Source: an uncultured Collinsella sp. (GTDB lineage Bacteria; Actinomycetota; Coriobacteriia; Coriobacteriales; Coriobacteriaceae). Taken from it: a DNA stretch of 64,000 nucleotides. Shown piece by piece: positions 17,481 through 26,045 of this stretch (the stretch's first letter is position 1; each line of letters begins with the position of its first letter). The notes under the pieces were generated by a model. The model was not told the DNA's origin. It worked only from the letters and a program-made list of their open reading frames with translations, and did no database searches. The stretch is taken from assembly GCA_900539735.1 (NCBI GenBank), contig UQDE01000005.1, positions 1 to 64,000 on the forward strand, written 5' to 3'. Position numbers and translations under genes: made by a program.

Positions 17481-17685
17481 GCATTTCCTTCCTCTTGGAA
17501 CGACAGCCGCATCGCCCCAGAGGAACAGTCCAGGGCGAAAAATGAGCCCTAGACTTACGCCAGACGCCGTACACGACGAATCTGGCAACATGGTCCAACG
17601 TCGAAAGATTGTAACGCGGACGCACAGCTTTCCTTCCGCGCTATTATTAAAAGTCCACGAAAGCATAAGACATGAGGAGCCCGCC

Positions 17686-18096
17686 ATGATTAAGCCCATC
17701 ATGAAATCCGAGTTCTTTTTGCGTCTGCCTTCCGAAGACGCGGGACCCGACGATGCCGCGACCGGGCAGGATCTCCTAGATACACTCCACGAGCATGAGC
17801 GCGAGTGCGTGGGCCTCGCCGCCAACATGATCGGCGTGCGCAAACGCATCATCTGCGTAAAGGACGGCAACAGGACACTCCTGATGTACAACCCTCAAAT
17901 TCTTGAGCAGGTCAATGCCTATCAGACGAGCGAAGGATGTCTCTCGCTGATCGGCGAGCGTCCCTGTACCCGCTATCGCCGCATTAAGGTTGAGTATTTG
18001 GACGAGAACTTCGTCAACCGCATCAAAAACTTCTCGGGCTACACCGCCGAAATCATCCAGCACGAAATCGACCACTGCAACGGGATTGTTATTTAG
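17686..18096 (+). CDS. Peptide deformylase-like protein, catalytic motif intact
   Basis: A 136-residue protein with the three deformylase motifs in altered form: GLAANMIG (43-50, usually GLAAPQIG), EGCLS (83-87, metal Cys85) and HEIDH (126-130, two metal His and the catalytic Glu127). It is shorter than housekeeping deformylases (about 150-190) and lacks the Pro-Gln of motif 1. It may remove formyl groups from a restricted set of peptides, or have a new substrate. GAGGAG precedes the ATG at 17686. A paralogue without the Glu lies at 25433-25852. Confidence 0.8.
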   Translation: MIKPIMKSEFFLRLPSEDAGPDDAATGQDLLDTLHEHERECVGLAANMIGVRKRIICVKDGNRTLLMYNPQILEQVNAYQTSEGCLSLIGERPCTRYRRIKVEYLDENFVNRIKNFSGYTAEIIQHEIDHCNGIVI

Positions 18097-18097
18097 T

Positions 18098-18121
18098 TCC
18101 GCCGTTCTACCGAACGGCGGA
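18098..18121 (+). terminator. Hairpin after the deformylase-like gene
   Basis: TCCGCCGTT and AACGGCGGA form a 9-bp stem with a 6-base loop just after the stop codon. No T run follows. Confidence 0.5.
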
Positions 18122-18127
18122 CCACTT

Positions 18128-18243
18128 GACGCTGCGCGAGCCGCATTCACGCCAATCTGACGTTCAATTTCGAGGGCGCGACCAGAAGGTCAGCGCCCTC
18201 TCATTTCACGTCACCTTGGCGCAAATGCGGCTCGCTCGCTGTC
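18128..18243 (-). repeat. R2 repeat, copy 2 (inverted)
   Basis: This is the reverse-oriented partner of 14854-14968. Stem changes are compensatory: a G-C pair becomes A-T in the outer stem, and an A-T pair becomes G-C in the inner stem. It lies between the convergent deformylase and aminotransferase genes. Confidence 0.85.
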
Positions 18244-18295
18244 GTATGTCTATCCTGCGACGCCTCGATTCTTGCGGCGGCAGGCACCTAATCCC

Positions 18296-19816
18296 CTACG
18301 ATTGGCGGTAATGGTCAAAGAAGTCGGCGAGGTCTTCGAGGGACTCTTTGAGTACTTCCATGCGCGGCAGGTACACGATGCGGAAGTGATCGGGCTCGGC
18401 CCAGTTAAAGCCGCCGCCGCGCGTGATCAGAATCTTCTTCTCGTGCAGCAGGTCAAGGGCGAACTGCTCGTCATCGGTGATGTTGAACTTCTTCACATCC
18501 ATCTTGGGGAAGATGTAGAACGCTGCACGCGGCTTAACCACCGAGATGCCGTCAATCTTGTTGAGCGCCTCATACACAAAGTTGCGCTGCTCGTAGACAC
18601 GGCCGCCGGGACGGATGTAGTCGTTAACGGACTGATGGCCACCGAGTGCCGTCTGAACGATCGACTGAGCCGGCACGTTGGAGCACAGGCGCATGTTAGA
18701 GAGCATGTTGATGCCCATGATGAAGTCGCTCATGCAGCGCTGGTTGCCCGAAAGCACCATCCAGCCAATGCGATAGCCCGCGATCATGTGCGACTTGGAC
18801 AGACCGCTAAAGGTGACACAGGGCAGATCGGGGGCGAGCGAGGCAATCGAGACGTGCTCGTAGCCGTCCATGCACAGGCGGTCGTAGATCTCATCGGCAA
18901 AGATCATCAGCTGATGCCTGCGTGCAATCTCGACGATGCCCTCGAGCACCTCGCGCGGATAGACAGAGCCCGTGGGGTTGTTGGGGTTGATGATGACGAG
19001 GGCTTTGGTCGCGCTCGTAATCTTGGACTCCATATCCTCCAGGTCGGGATACCAATCCGCCTGCTCATCGCACAGATAATGTACGGGATGACCGCCAGCA
19101 AGGGTAGCGCACGCCGTCCAGAGCGGATAGTCGGGGCTGGGGATCAGAATCTCGTCGCCATTGTCGAGCAGCGCGTTCATCGAAAGCTGAATGAGCTCGG
19201 ACACGCCGTTGCCCGTGTAGATATGCTCCATCTGAACGTTGGGCAGGCCTTTGATCTGCGAATACTGCATGATCGCCTTGCGCGCGGAGAACAGGCCACG
19301 CGAGTTGGAATAGCCTTCGCAGTCGGGCAGCTGCTGGCGCATGTCCTTGATGACCTCATCGGGCGTGCGGAAACCGAAGGGCGCCGGGTTGCCGATATTG
19401 AGCTTGAGGATGCGCTCGCCCTCGTCCTCCATACGGGCGGCCTCGTCGACGACGGGACCGCGCACGTCATACAGGACGTTATCGAGCTTGGTGGATTTAG
19501 AAAAAGTACGCATGGTGGTGCTCCTTGCAATTTGAGCTGAGGGATGGGGTTCGGGTTTGGAATCGTTGCGGGGTGATGATGCCTCGCCTTGATCGGCGTC
19601 GCCGGCAAGCAGCCAGGTAACATCGACCTCCAAAATACGGGCGAGCAGCTCAGCCACATCGCGCCGCGGGATCGTCTTGCCGCTCACATATTGGCTCATC
19701 TGACTCTTGCCGAGTTTTTTGCCGAGCATCTCCGATGCGCGGATCACGTCCGACTGGCGAACGTCGCGATCGGACATAGCCTGTCGCAGGCGATCGCTAA
19801 ACGTCTCTTGGGCCAC
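18296..19816 (-). CDS. HTH-aminotransferase fusion (AlaA-type aminotransferase)
   Basis: A 506-residue protein. Residues 1-75 form an XRE-type helix-turn-helix (RQSDVIRASEMLGKKLGKSQ, then MSQYVSGKTIPRRDVAELLA). Residues 102-506 are a class I aminotransferase close to AlaA-type enzymes (MRTFSKSTKLDNVLYDVRGP start), with PLP Lys in FSGLSKSHMIAGYRIGW. It probably interconverts pyruvate and alanine. GTG at 19816 follows a perfect AAGGAGG. A second ATG at 19513 has its own AAGGAG 7 bases upstream, so a separate 405-residue enzyme may also be made. GTTCAATTT sites upstream suggest self-regulation. Confidence 0.85.
   Translation of the reverse strand: MAQETFSDRLRQAMSDRDVRQSDVIRASEMLGKKLGKSQMSQYVSGKTIPRRDVAELLARILEVDVTWLLAGDADQGEASSPRNDSKPEPHPSAQIARSTTMRTFSKSTKLDNVLYDVRGPVVDEAARMEDEGERILKLNIGNPAPFGFRTPDEVIKDMRQQLPDCEGYSNSRGLFSARKAIMQYSQIKGLPNVQMEHIYTGNGVSELIQLSMNALLDNGDEILIPSPDYPLWTACATLAGGHPVHYLCDEQADWYPDLEDMESKITSATKALVIINPNNPTGSVYPREVLEGIVEIARRHQLMIFADEIYDRLCMDGYEHVSIASLAPDLPCVTFSGLSKSHMIAGYRIGWMVLSGNQRCMSDFIMGINMLSNMRLCSNVPAQSIVQTALGGHQSVNDYIRPGGRVYEQRNFVYEALNKIDGISVVKPRAAFYIFPKMDVKKFNITDDEQFALDLLHEKKILITRGGGFNWAEPDHFRIVYLPRMEVLKESLEDLADFFDHYRQS
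19513..19526 (-). promoter_or_regulatory. Internal ribosome site and start within the HTH-aminotransferase gene
   Basis: On the minus strand AAGGAGCACCACC precedes an in-frame ATG (19511-19513) exactly where stand-alone AlaA-type enzymes begin. This would give the enzyme without the DNA-binding part. Seen in sequence; use of the site is inferred. Confidence 0.5.
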
Positions 19817-19837
19817 TAGAACCTCCTTGCTGGCAAA

Positions 19838-19919
19838 GTTCAATTTATAGAACACGAATTGAACCATGGTTCAATTTAGCAAGCAGTATAACGCGGCGCT
19901 TCATTCGAAAGTTCAATTT
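19838..19919. promoter_or_regulatory. Three GTTCAATTT boxes and a 20-bp palindrome
   Basis: GTTCAATTT occurs at 19838-19846, 19869-19877 and 19911-19919, spaced 31 and 42 bases. The middle one is part of the perfect palindrome AATTGAACCATGGTTCAATT (19857-19876). They cover the promoter of the HTH-aminotransferase gene and are probably bound by its own HTH domain. Confidence 0.65.
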
Positions 19920-19978
19920 CATAAGAAAATGTATCGGACTCCGAGATCTGCCCAAAGCAAACAATGGCGTGTACACGT

Positions 19979-20836
19979 TTAGAGGTATTCGAGAAAACGG
20001 GCGGCGGCAAGCGAAACGTCGGCCGTTCGATATATGGCATTGATCTGCCGATGGGGATGTCCCTCGAGCGAACGCACGGCAACATCGAACTGACAACGGC
20101 GCAAGATGAGCGCGGGAAGAATGCTCACGCCCAGGCCGTCCTCGACCATAGCCATAATCGCATAATCATCCCAGGTCGACAGCTTGGAGCACACCGTCAG
20201 CCCCGCCCGACGGAACAGCGGCGTAATCTCGTCATCGGTGCCGCGTTCTAGCAGAATAAACTGCTCGTTGGCTAAATCGGCAAGAGAAACGACCTCCGCC
20301 GTGGCAAGCAAAGAATCTGCCGGCACTACCGCCATCAACTCGTCGCGCACCAAAGACCGCGATGCCATGCCGTTTTCTCGTGGCTCACGCGGGATAAAGC
20401 CCAGGTCGCAGCGGCCTTCCGCCACCCATTGCTCAATCTCGGAGTAATCACCCATCAGCAGCTCGTAATCGACATCCGGATGATCGGCGCGAAAGCGCGC
20501 AATCACCGGCGGCAGCACGTGGGTCGCCACACTCGAAAACGTACCGATGCAGATTTTGCCGCGCATGAGCCCGCGCATCTCATCCACCCGTCGCTGCAAG
20601 CGAGTGAATTCCTCGCAGAGCGCCTCGACAGCCGGCATGACCTGCCGCCCGTCGGCAGAAAGCACTACGCCCTCGCGACTGCGGTCGAGCACCTTAAAGC
20701 CCCAATCGGCCTCAAGATCGGCCACCATACGGCTCACGCCCGACTGCGAATAGCTCAGGCGCTCGGCAGCACGCGTAAAGCTTCCGGCGCGCACCGTCTC
20801 CAGCAGTACCTGCATCTTTTGAATATTCGTTTCCAC
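19979..20836 (-). CDS. LysR-family transcriptional regulator
   Basis: A 285-residue LysR regulator. The winged helix occupies about residues 1-62 (LLETVRAGSFTRAAERLSYS, QSGVSRMVADLEADWGFKVL), followed by a periplasmic-binding-protein-like effector domain. It diverges from an EamA transporter across 118 bases that hold two inverted repeats, so it most likely regulates that exporter. A second LysR/EamA pair of the same layout lies at 55885-57812, and both regulators share the DDY-I-MAMVE-GLGVS segment. Confidence 0.92.
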   Translation of the reverse strand: METNIQKMQVLLETVRAGSFTRAAERLSYSQSGVSRMVADLEADWGFKVLDRSREGVVLSADGRQVMPAVEALCEEFTRLQRRVDEMRGLMRGKICIGTFSSVATHVLPPVIARFRADHPDVDYELLMGDYSEIEQWVAEGRCDLGFIPREPRENGMASRSLVRDELMAVVPADSLLATAEVVSLADLANEQFILLERGTDDEITPLFRRAGLTVCSKLSTWDDYAIMAMVEDGLGVSILPALILRRCQFDVAVRSLEGHPHRQINAIYRTADVSLAAARFLEYL

Positions 20837-20855
20837 GACACGCCTCCACCTTTAC

Positions 20856-20925
20856 ATGAATTTTTGTCATGTTAGCCATGCATTATATTCGCTTTTCTTC
20901 TATTGTCAGTTCGCCCATAGTGAAC
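20856..20925. promoter_or_regulatory. Candidate LysR sites between regulator and exporter
   Basis: ATGAATTTTTGTCAT (20856-20870) has the T-N11-A form of LysR sites. GTTCGCCCATAGTGAAC (20909-20925) is a second inverted repeat. Both lie in the divergent promoter region. Confidence 0.5.
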
Positions 20926-20954
20926 ATGCTCGAATATAGAGGGGACGGAAGCGC

Positions 20955-21866
20955 ATGGACAACGGACTGTTTACGTACTTAGCAGCATTGCTATTGTTTG
21001 GCTCCAACGGCATCATCGCCGCTGCCATCGCGCTGCCGAGCTCCGATATCGTGCTACTGCGCACGTTTTTGGGCGCCCTCTCGCTTGTCACTATCCTTGC
21101 CATCACCCAACGCCATAAACTGCAGGCGCCATCTCGTCCCCGCGAAGCCGCAGCACTCCTTCTGTCGGGAGCCGCGCTGGGTGCCAGCTGGATTTTTCTG
21201 TTCCGTGCCTACCAGACGATCGGCGTCGGCGTATCCTCGCTGCTGTACTACTGTGGCCCCATCATTGTCATGGCGCTCTCCCCACTCATCTTTGGTGAAA
21301 AACTGACCGGCGGCAAAATCGCCGGGTTTATCGCCGTCACCTGCGGTGCTTTTCTCATTGCAGCACAAGGTCTAGGCGGCAATATGCCCATTGCGGGTAT
21401 CGTCTGCGGTATCGCCTCGGCATTTTGCTATGCGCTGATGGTCATCGCTAGCAAGGGTGCGCCACACATCGAAGGCCTCGAGAACTCCACGCTCCAGGTG
21501 AGCGCCGCCTTTGTGACCGCGCTGGTCCTCACGCTCATCACGCAGGGCGCTCCCTCATTCCTGTCCGCCGGCGTCGCCGCCAGTATTGATTGGCGCGCCG
21601 TCGTCATGCTCGGCGTCGTCAACACCGGCATCGGTTGCCTGCTCTACTTTAGTGCCGTCGCCAAGCTGCCCGTCCAGACCGTCGCGGTCGTCGGCTACCT
21701 CGAGCCGCTTTCGGCCGTCGTGTTCTCGGCCGTCCTTTTGGGCGAAGCCATAACACCGGTCCGTCTGATGGGCGCCGCGCTTATCATCGGCGGCGCGATT
21801 TTTTGCGAACTCGCCGGCAAACGCGCAAACGCCAAGGCTGGCATCGCCCAGACAGTACGTGCTTAA
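20955..21866 (+). CDS. EamA/DMT-family exporter
   Basis: A 303-residue membrane protein with ten predicted helices, made of two EamA repeats (GSNGIIAAAIALPSSDIVLL and later GVVNTGIGCLLYFSAVAKLP, VQTVAVVGYLEPLSAVVFS). Members export amino acids, nucleobases or other metabolites; the substrate is not predictable. It diverges from a LysR gene that probably controls it. Confidence 0.9.
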   Translation: MDNGLFTYLAALLLFGSNGIIAAAIALPSSDIVLLRTFLGALSLVTILAITQRHKLQAPSRPREAAALLLSGAALGASWIFLFRAYQTIGVGVSSLLYYCGPIIVMALSPLIFGEKLTGGKIAGFIAVTCGAFLIAAQGLGGNMPIAGIVCGIASAFCYALMVIASKGAPHIEGLENSTLQVSAAFVTALVLTLITQGAPSFLSAGVAASIDWRAVVMLGVVNTGIGCLLYFSAVAKLPVQTVAVVGYLEPLSAVVFSAVLLGEAITPVRLMGAALIIGGAIFCELAGKRANAKAGIAQTVRA

Positions 21867-21900
21867 AAGCCCCTGCTTTGAAATGCTACCTGCGTAGATA

Positions 21901-22002
21901 AATAATCCCCAGCTGAGGATTATTGTCTAAAATAACCTGATGTGCCAAACTGCTCTTGTATGTATAAAGACGGCATAAAGATTATCTGTCCTAAACAGAT
22001 AA
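21901..22002 (+). promoter_or_regulatory. Two hairpins in the kup leader
   Basis: AATAATCC/GGATTATT (21901-21924) may end the upstream exporter transcript. TTATCTGT/ACAGATAA (21982-22002, 5-base loop) lies just before the kup start and could influence translation. I do not see a known c-di-AMP riboswitch here. Confidence 0.4.
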
Positions 22003-22024
22003 CCGGATGTCTAAGGGAGTCCAC

Positions 22025-24256
22025 GTGGCACACAACAAACTGGAGGCAAGCCCCCAAGACCAGCGTGGTCAAGGCGGGCACGGAGCCATCCCCCTCTCCG
22101 CTGGCATGCTGCTTGTAACGCTCGGCGTCGTCTATGGCGACATCGGCACGAGCCCCATGTACACCATGAAATCAATCGTCGCCAACAACGGCGGCATCGG
22201 TACCGTCAGCGAGGACATGATCCTGGGCGCGCTTTCGCTCGTCATCTGGACCATGACACTCGTGACCACGGTCAAGTACGTGGTAATCGCCATGAAGGCC
22301 GACAACCACAACGAAGGCGGCATCTTCGCCCTGTTTAGTCTGGTGCGAAAAGTGGCACCATGGCTGATCCTACCTGCCATGATCGGCGGCGCGGCGCTGC
22401 TCGCCGACGGCATCCTCACCCCCGCGGTCACGGTCACCACAGCCATCGAGGGCCTGCGTACCATCGAGTGGGGCCACGCGCTGCTTGGCGACGGCCAGAC
22501 CAACGTCATCATCATCACCATCATCATTATCTGCGGCCTATTTGCCATGCAGCGCGCCGGCACCTCGTCAATCGGCAAGCTCTTCGGCCCGCTCATGACG
22601 CTGTGGTTCCTGTTCCTGGCAGGCGCCGGTCTGTTCAACATGCTCGGCAACCTGTCCATCTTGCGCGCGCTCAACCCCATCCGCGGCATTATGTTCCTGT
22701 TCTCGCCCATCAACCATTCGGGCATTATGGTGCTCGGCTTTGTCTTCCTGTCGACAACCGGTGCCGAGGCACTCTACTCGGACATGGGCCACGTGGGCAA
22801 GGCAAACATCTATGCATCCTGGCCATTTGTTAAGACGGCCCTTATCCTCAACTATCTGGGTCAGGGAGCTTGGCTACTCGCCAATAACTCCAACCCCCAG
22901 ATGCTCGCGATGGATATCGTTAACCCGTTCTATATGATGCTTCCCGAGCCCCTGCGCCCCTTTGCCATTGTGCTTTCGGCCGTGGCGGCCATCATCGCCT
23001 CGCAGGCGCTCATCACCGGCTCGTTCTCGCTGGTATCCGAGGCAACGCGCCTCAACCTTATGCCGCACCTACGCATCCACTACCCCAGCGACACCAAGGG
23101 TCAGCTCTATATTCCGCTCGTCAACAACATCATGTGGGTCGGCTGCATCTTCATCGTGCTGTTGTTCCAGAACTCCGAGCGCATGGAAAGCGCCTATGGC
23201 CTCGCCATCACCGTGACCATGCTCATGACCACCACGCTGCTGACGAGCTATATCGTCGGCATTCTCAAGCACAGACTGGGCGCCTGCGTCTTCGCCCTGC
23301 TTTTTGGCGCCATTGAGCTGTGCTTCTTCGCTTCGTGCCTCACCATGTTCTTTGACGGCGGCTATGTGATGATCTTCCTGGCCGCACTGCTGTTTGGCCT
23401 TATGTATGTGTGGCGTCGCGGCACCGCCATCGAGCGCACACAGACGATTCTGCTGCCCGTCTCCAAGTACATCGACCAGCTCAATCGCCTGCGCAATGAC
23501 GAGACCTATCCCGTGCTCGCTGACAATCTGGTATTTCTCACCAACAGCCCCGACCCGCTCACGCTCGACCGCGACGTGCTCTATTCCATCCTGGACAAGC
23601 ACCCCAAGCGCGCCAAGGCATATTGGTTCATCAACGTGCACGTTACCGACGAACCCTATACGCACGAGTATTCCGTCGAGACCTTTGGCACAGACTTCCT
23701 CTTCCGCGTTCGCCTGGACCTGGGCTTTAAGGTCAACCAGCGCGTCAACGCCTATCTGCGTCAGATCGTCGGCGACTTGATGGCATCGGGCGAGCTGCCG
23801 CCGCAGCATCACACCTACTCCATCTACGAGACGCGCGGCAACGTGGGCGACTTCCGTTTTTGCATGCTGCGCAAGATGCTTGCCCCCGAAACGGACATCA
23901 ACCGCAACGACCACCGCGTCATGGCCATCAAGTACGCCGTCCGCCGCGCCTGCGGAAGCCCGGCACGCTGGTACGGTCTTGAGAACTCGGCCATCATCAT
24001 CGAGTACGTGCCCCTCTTTGCCCGCATGCGTCCGGCCGTTAAGCTCGTGCGCACCCAGGTGCCGCTCGAGGTTCAGATCGAAGAGGCCGAGGAAATGGAA
24101 GTCGACATCTTCTCGGACGACTTGGTCAACGGCAACGAAGCCGGTAGGGACATGAACGTCGACCCCACCGAGTTGCTCGAGAGCGTCGCCGATACGCCCG
24201 AACAGCAACAGCTCGACGGCCTCGAGAACGAACAGCTCAACGACGCCAACTTCTAG
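22025..24256 (+). CDS. kup: Kup potassium uptake transporter
   Basis: A KUP-family K+/H+ symporter of about 743 residues in the cytoplasmic membrane. The signature GVVYGDIGTSPMYTMKSI opens the 12-helix region, with DNHNEGGIFALF and LFLSTTGAEALYSDMGHVGK-type segments later. The cytosolic part ends in an acidic extension of about 60 residues, making it longer than E. coli Kup (622). I prefer GTG at 22025 because AAGGGAG lies 6 bases upstream; ATG at 22007 is an alternative. It has its own terminator. Confidence 0.93.
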   Translation: MAHNKLEASPQDQRGQGGHGAIPLSAGMLLVTLGVVYGDIGTSPMYTMKSIVANNGGIGTVSEDMILGALSLVIWTMTLVTTVKYVVIAMKADNHNEGGIFALFSLVRKVAPWLILPAMIGGAALLADGILTPAVTVTTAIEGLRTIEWGHALLGDGQTNVIIITIIIICGLFAMQRAGTSSIGKLFGPLMTLWFLFLAGAGLFNMLGNLSILRALNPIRGIMFLFSPINHSGIMVLGFVFLSTTGAEALYSDMGHVGKANIYASWPFVKTALILNYLGQGAWLLANNSNPQMLAMDIVNPFYMMLPEPLRPFAIVLSAVAAIIASQALITGSFSLVSEATRLNLMPHLRIHYPSDTKGQLYIPLVNNIMWVGCIFIVLLFQNSERMESAYGLAITVTMLMTTTLLTSYIVGILKHRLGACVFALLFGAIELCFFASCLTMFFDGGYVMIFLAALLFGLMYVWRRGTAIERTQTILLPVSKYIDQLNRLRNDETYPVLADNLVFLTNSPDPLTLDRDVLYSILDKHPKRAKAYWFINVHVTDEPYTHEYSVETFGTDFLFRVRLDLGFKVNQRVNAYLRQIVGDLMASGELPPQHHTYSIYETRGNVGDFRFCMLRKMLAPETDINRNDHRVMAIKYAVRRACGSPARWYGLENSAIIIEYVPLFARMRPAVKLVRTQVPLEVQIEEAEEMEVDIFSDDLVNGNEAGRDMNVDPTELLESVADTPEQQQLDGLENEQLNDANF

Positions 24257-24276
24257 CGACGTCACAAATCAACGAC

Positions 24277-24315
24277 AGCGGCCCTGCACCTCACGGGAGA
24301 TGCAGGGCCGCTTTG
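24277..24315. terminator. Terminator between kup and the bile salt hydrolase gene
   Basis: AGCGGCCCTGCA and TGCAGGGCCGCT are exact 12-base arms, followed by TTTGC. It lies between convergent genes and may act both ways. Confidence 0.8.
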
Positions 24316-24335
24316 CATTGCGGTAAAGCTATCGG

Positions 24336-25301
24336 CTACGAACGACGCGGCTCGGGAACCACGAGCCTATCGGGGCTCGCGCCCTCGGCATCCATCAGGC
24401 TCACGTAGCGAATCGACGGATCCCCATACATCGCGTAGTAATAATTGCCCGTGCGCGCGCTAAAGCATCCGGTGTAGATAGTCTTCTCGAACTTGCCATC
24501 GCCCATCCTGGACGCTCCCTCGATCATCACCACGCCCTCGAGCGAGCGGAACATGCGAACGACGTTTTCGGTCTCGCTCTCCTTTTGCGGGTAATTGGCA
24601 TTGAGGTACGCCGCCTTTACAAAACGGCTCGGCGAATAGCAATCGCCCGGAATGCCGCGCATGCCGGCACCGGCTCCATAGGGCTTGAGCTCGGCGCCAC
24701 GCCATGTCGCCGTCTGCGGAAAATCGCTTGTGGCGGTGATATAGGTGCGTAGGTTTTCCATATGCCACGGGAAGGTCGGCTGATTGGCAAGGGTGTCGAC
24801 CGGATCGTCGTATACATGCAGGCCGTCAGCCATCATCTCGACCACGATGCTGCGCTGGCTGTCGCCGATAATCCAATGGAGCAGTGACACGCCCAGCCCC
24901 TCTCCGGCAGATTTGGCGACAATCACCGTGTCGCGCAGCGCGGCCTCGACCTCATCGACCGTCGAGAACGTCGCTGCCACCCATAGGGGGAACTCATAGG
25001 CCGCGATATTGGTCTTTCCATCAACCGGACCCTCGGCATACTCGGCATAGCCGGGAAAGTTTAGCCCCGCCACAGCCAGACCCGCATCGTTACCGCAATC
25101 GAAGAACATGGGATAGTTCTTGTAATCGATGCACATACCGATCACCGCGTGTGCCGCTGTCGCGTCGTCGATAAACGAATACGGAACGTGAAACCCGCGC
25201 GGCATCACGCGAACCTGTTGGCCGTAGTCAAAGCTCCAGTCGAGGTTGCGGCCTAGATACATGTGACCAGAATTATCGGTAAATCGAATGCTCGTACACA
25301 T
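24336..25301 (-). CDS. bsh: Choloylglycine hydrolase family protein, probable bile salt hydrolase
   Basis: A 321-residue Ntn hydrolase that would cleave the amide of glycine- or taurine-conjugated bile acids. After Met removal the nucleophile is Cys2 (MCTSIRF). Arg18 and Asp21 (LGRNLDW), GLNFPGY and LANQPTFPWH carry the other active-site positions. Length fits bile salt hydrolases; penicillin V acylases are relatives, so substrate preference needs assay. AGGAGG precedes the ATG at 25301. No signal peptide is visible, so it acts in the cytoplasm. The gene stands alone. Confidence 0.88.
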   Translation of the reverse strand: MCTSIRFTDNSGHMYLGRNLDWSFDYGQQVRVMPRGFHVPYSFIDDATAAHAVIGMCIDYKNYPMFFDCGNDAGLAVAGLNFPGYAEYAEGPVDGKTNIAAYEFPLWVAATFSTVDEVEAALRDTVIVAKSAGEGLGVSLLHWIIGDSQRSIVVEMMADGLHVYDDPVDTLANQPTFPWHMENLRTYITATSDFPQTATWRGAELKPYGAGAGMRGIPGDCYSPSRFVKAAYLNANYPQKESETENVVRMFRSLEGVVMIEGASRMGDGKFEKTIYTGCFSARTGNYYYAMYGDPSIRYVSLMDAEGASPDRLVVPEPRRS

Positions 25302-25364
25302 AGCGCCTCCTAGCTTTACGTTCTTGCTAAGCTCATTGTCACCAAACAAAAAGGCGCTAAACAC

Positions 25365-25400
25365 AAAAGCCCGGACATGACAACAATGTCACGCCCGGAC
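25365..25400 (-). terminator. Terminator of the second deformylase-like gene
   Basis: On the minus strand GTCCGGGCGTGACA pairs with TGTCATGTCCGGGC and is followed by TTTTG. Confidence 0.8.
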
Positions 25401-25432
25401 CAAAAGAGACGAAGTGCGGTGCTGTAGTCACC

Positions 25433-25852
25433 CTAGACAAGTTTACCTTGGCAGTGATCGATCATATGCTGGATCATCTGTGCCTCAAAGCCCGCGTAGT
25501 CGCGGCGGCACTCCTTCATCTTGCCGTCGACGATCTGGTCAAAGGCAACCTTGCACTTGATATAGCGCGTGGACTTGGTGACCTCCTCGTGCGTCAGGCA
25601 GCTCTCCTCCATCTTACTGGCGCCCAGGCCAAACACCAGACGGGGGTTGTAGAGCACGTGGGGCTCGCCGGCATCGTCCAGATAGACGCAGACCTTCTTG
25701 GTGACGCCGATCTGGTTGGCAGCCAAGCAGCCGGCATCATCGAGCGACTTGATGGTATCAATCAGATCCTGAGCGACCGACTCGTCCTCGACAGTCGCAA
25801 CCTCGCAACGCTGGGACAGGATAGCCTCGTCGTGGCAAAGCTCTTTAATCAT
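25433..25852 (-). CDS. Degenerate peptide deformylase-like protein (HMxxH)
   Basis: A 139-residue paralogue of the protein at 17686-18096. Motif 1 is GCLAANQIG (41-49), motif 2 is ESCLT (83-87, Cys85), and motif 3 is HMIDH (129-133). The metal-binding Cys and both His remain, but the catalytic Glu of HExxH is Met130. A metal could bind while deformylase activity is likely lost or changed. A sensor, decoy or new activity is possible. GGAGG lies 5 bases before ATG 25852, so I prefer that to the upstream ATG at 25864. Confidence 0.8.
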   Translation of the reverse strand: MIKELCHDEAILSQRCEVATVEDESVAQDLIDTIKSLDDAGCLAANQIGVTKKVCVYLDDAGEPHVLYNPRLVFGLGASKMEESCLTHEEVTKSTRYIKCKVAFDQIVDGKMKECRRDYAGFEAQMIQHMIDHCQGKLV

Positions 25853-26045
25853 ACGTTCCTCCATAGGGGTCGTTGTAACCGCTTAAGTATACGGTACCCA
25901 CACATTCTCATGCGAAAAATACCGTCCGTCTGCTACAAAGCGCCGAACATCAACATGCGAGGAACGACAGCGTCGTAAAGGGGCTATAGTGGGTGAGTTC
26001 GTGTCAATCGGCCTAAACTCGGGGCCGAACAAGGAAAGGGTATGC

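Noticed and set aside
17481..17891. 137-residue N-terminal extension of the MFS exporter
   Set aside because: It would cover the deformylase gene on the other strand and has no family similarity; ATG 17480 has a good ribosome site.
18272..19540. Plus-strand frame of 422 codons
   Set aside because: Antisense to the HTH-aminotransferase gene; no ribosome site or domain.
25865..26045. Purine riboswitch before the purine permease
   Set aside because: I could not find the three-stem core with its conserved loops.
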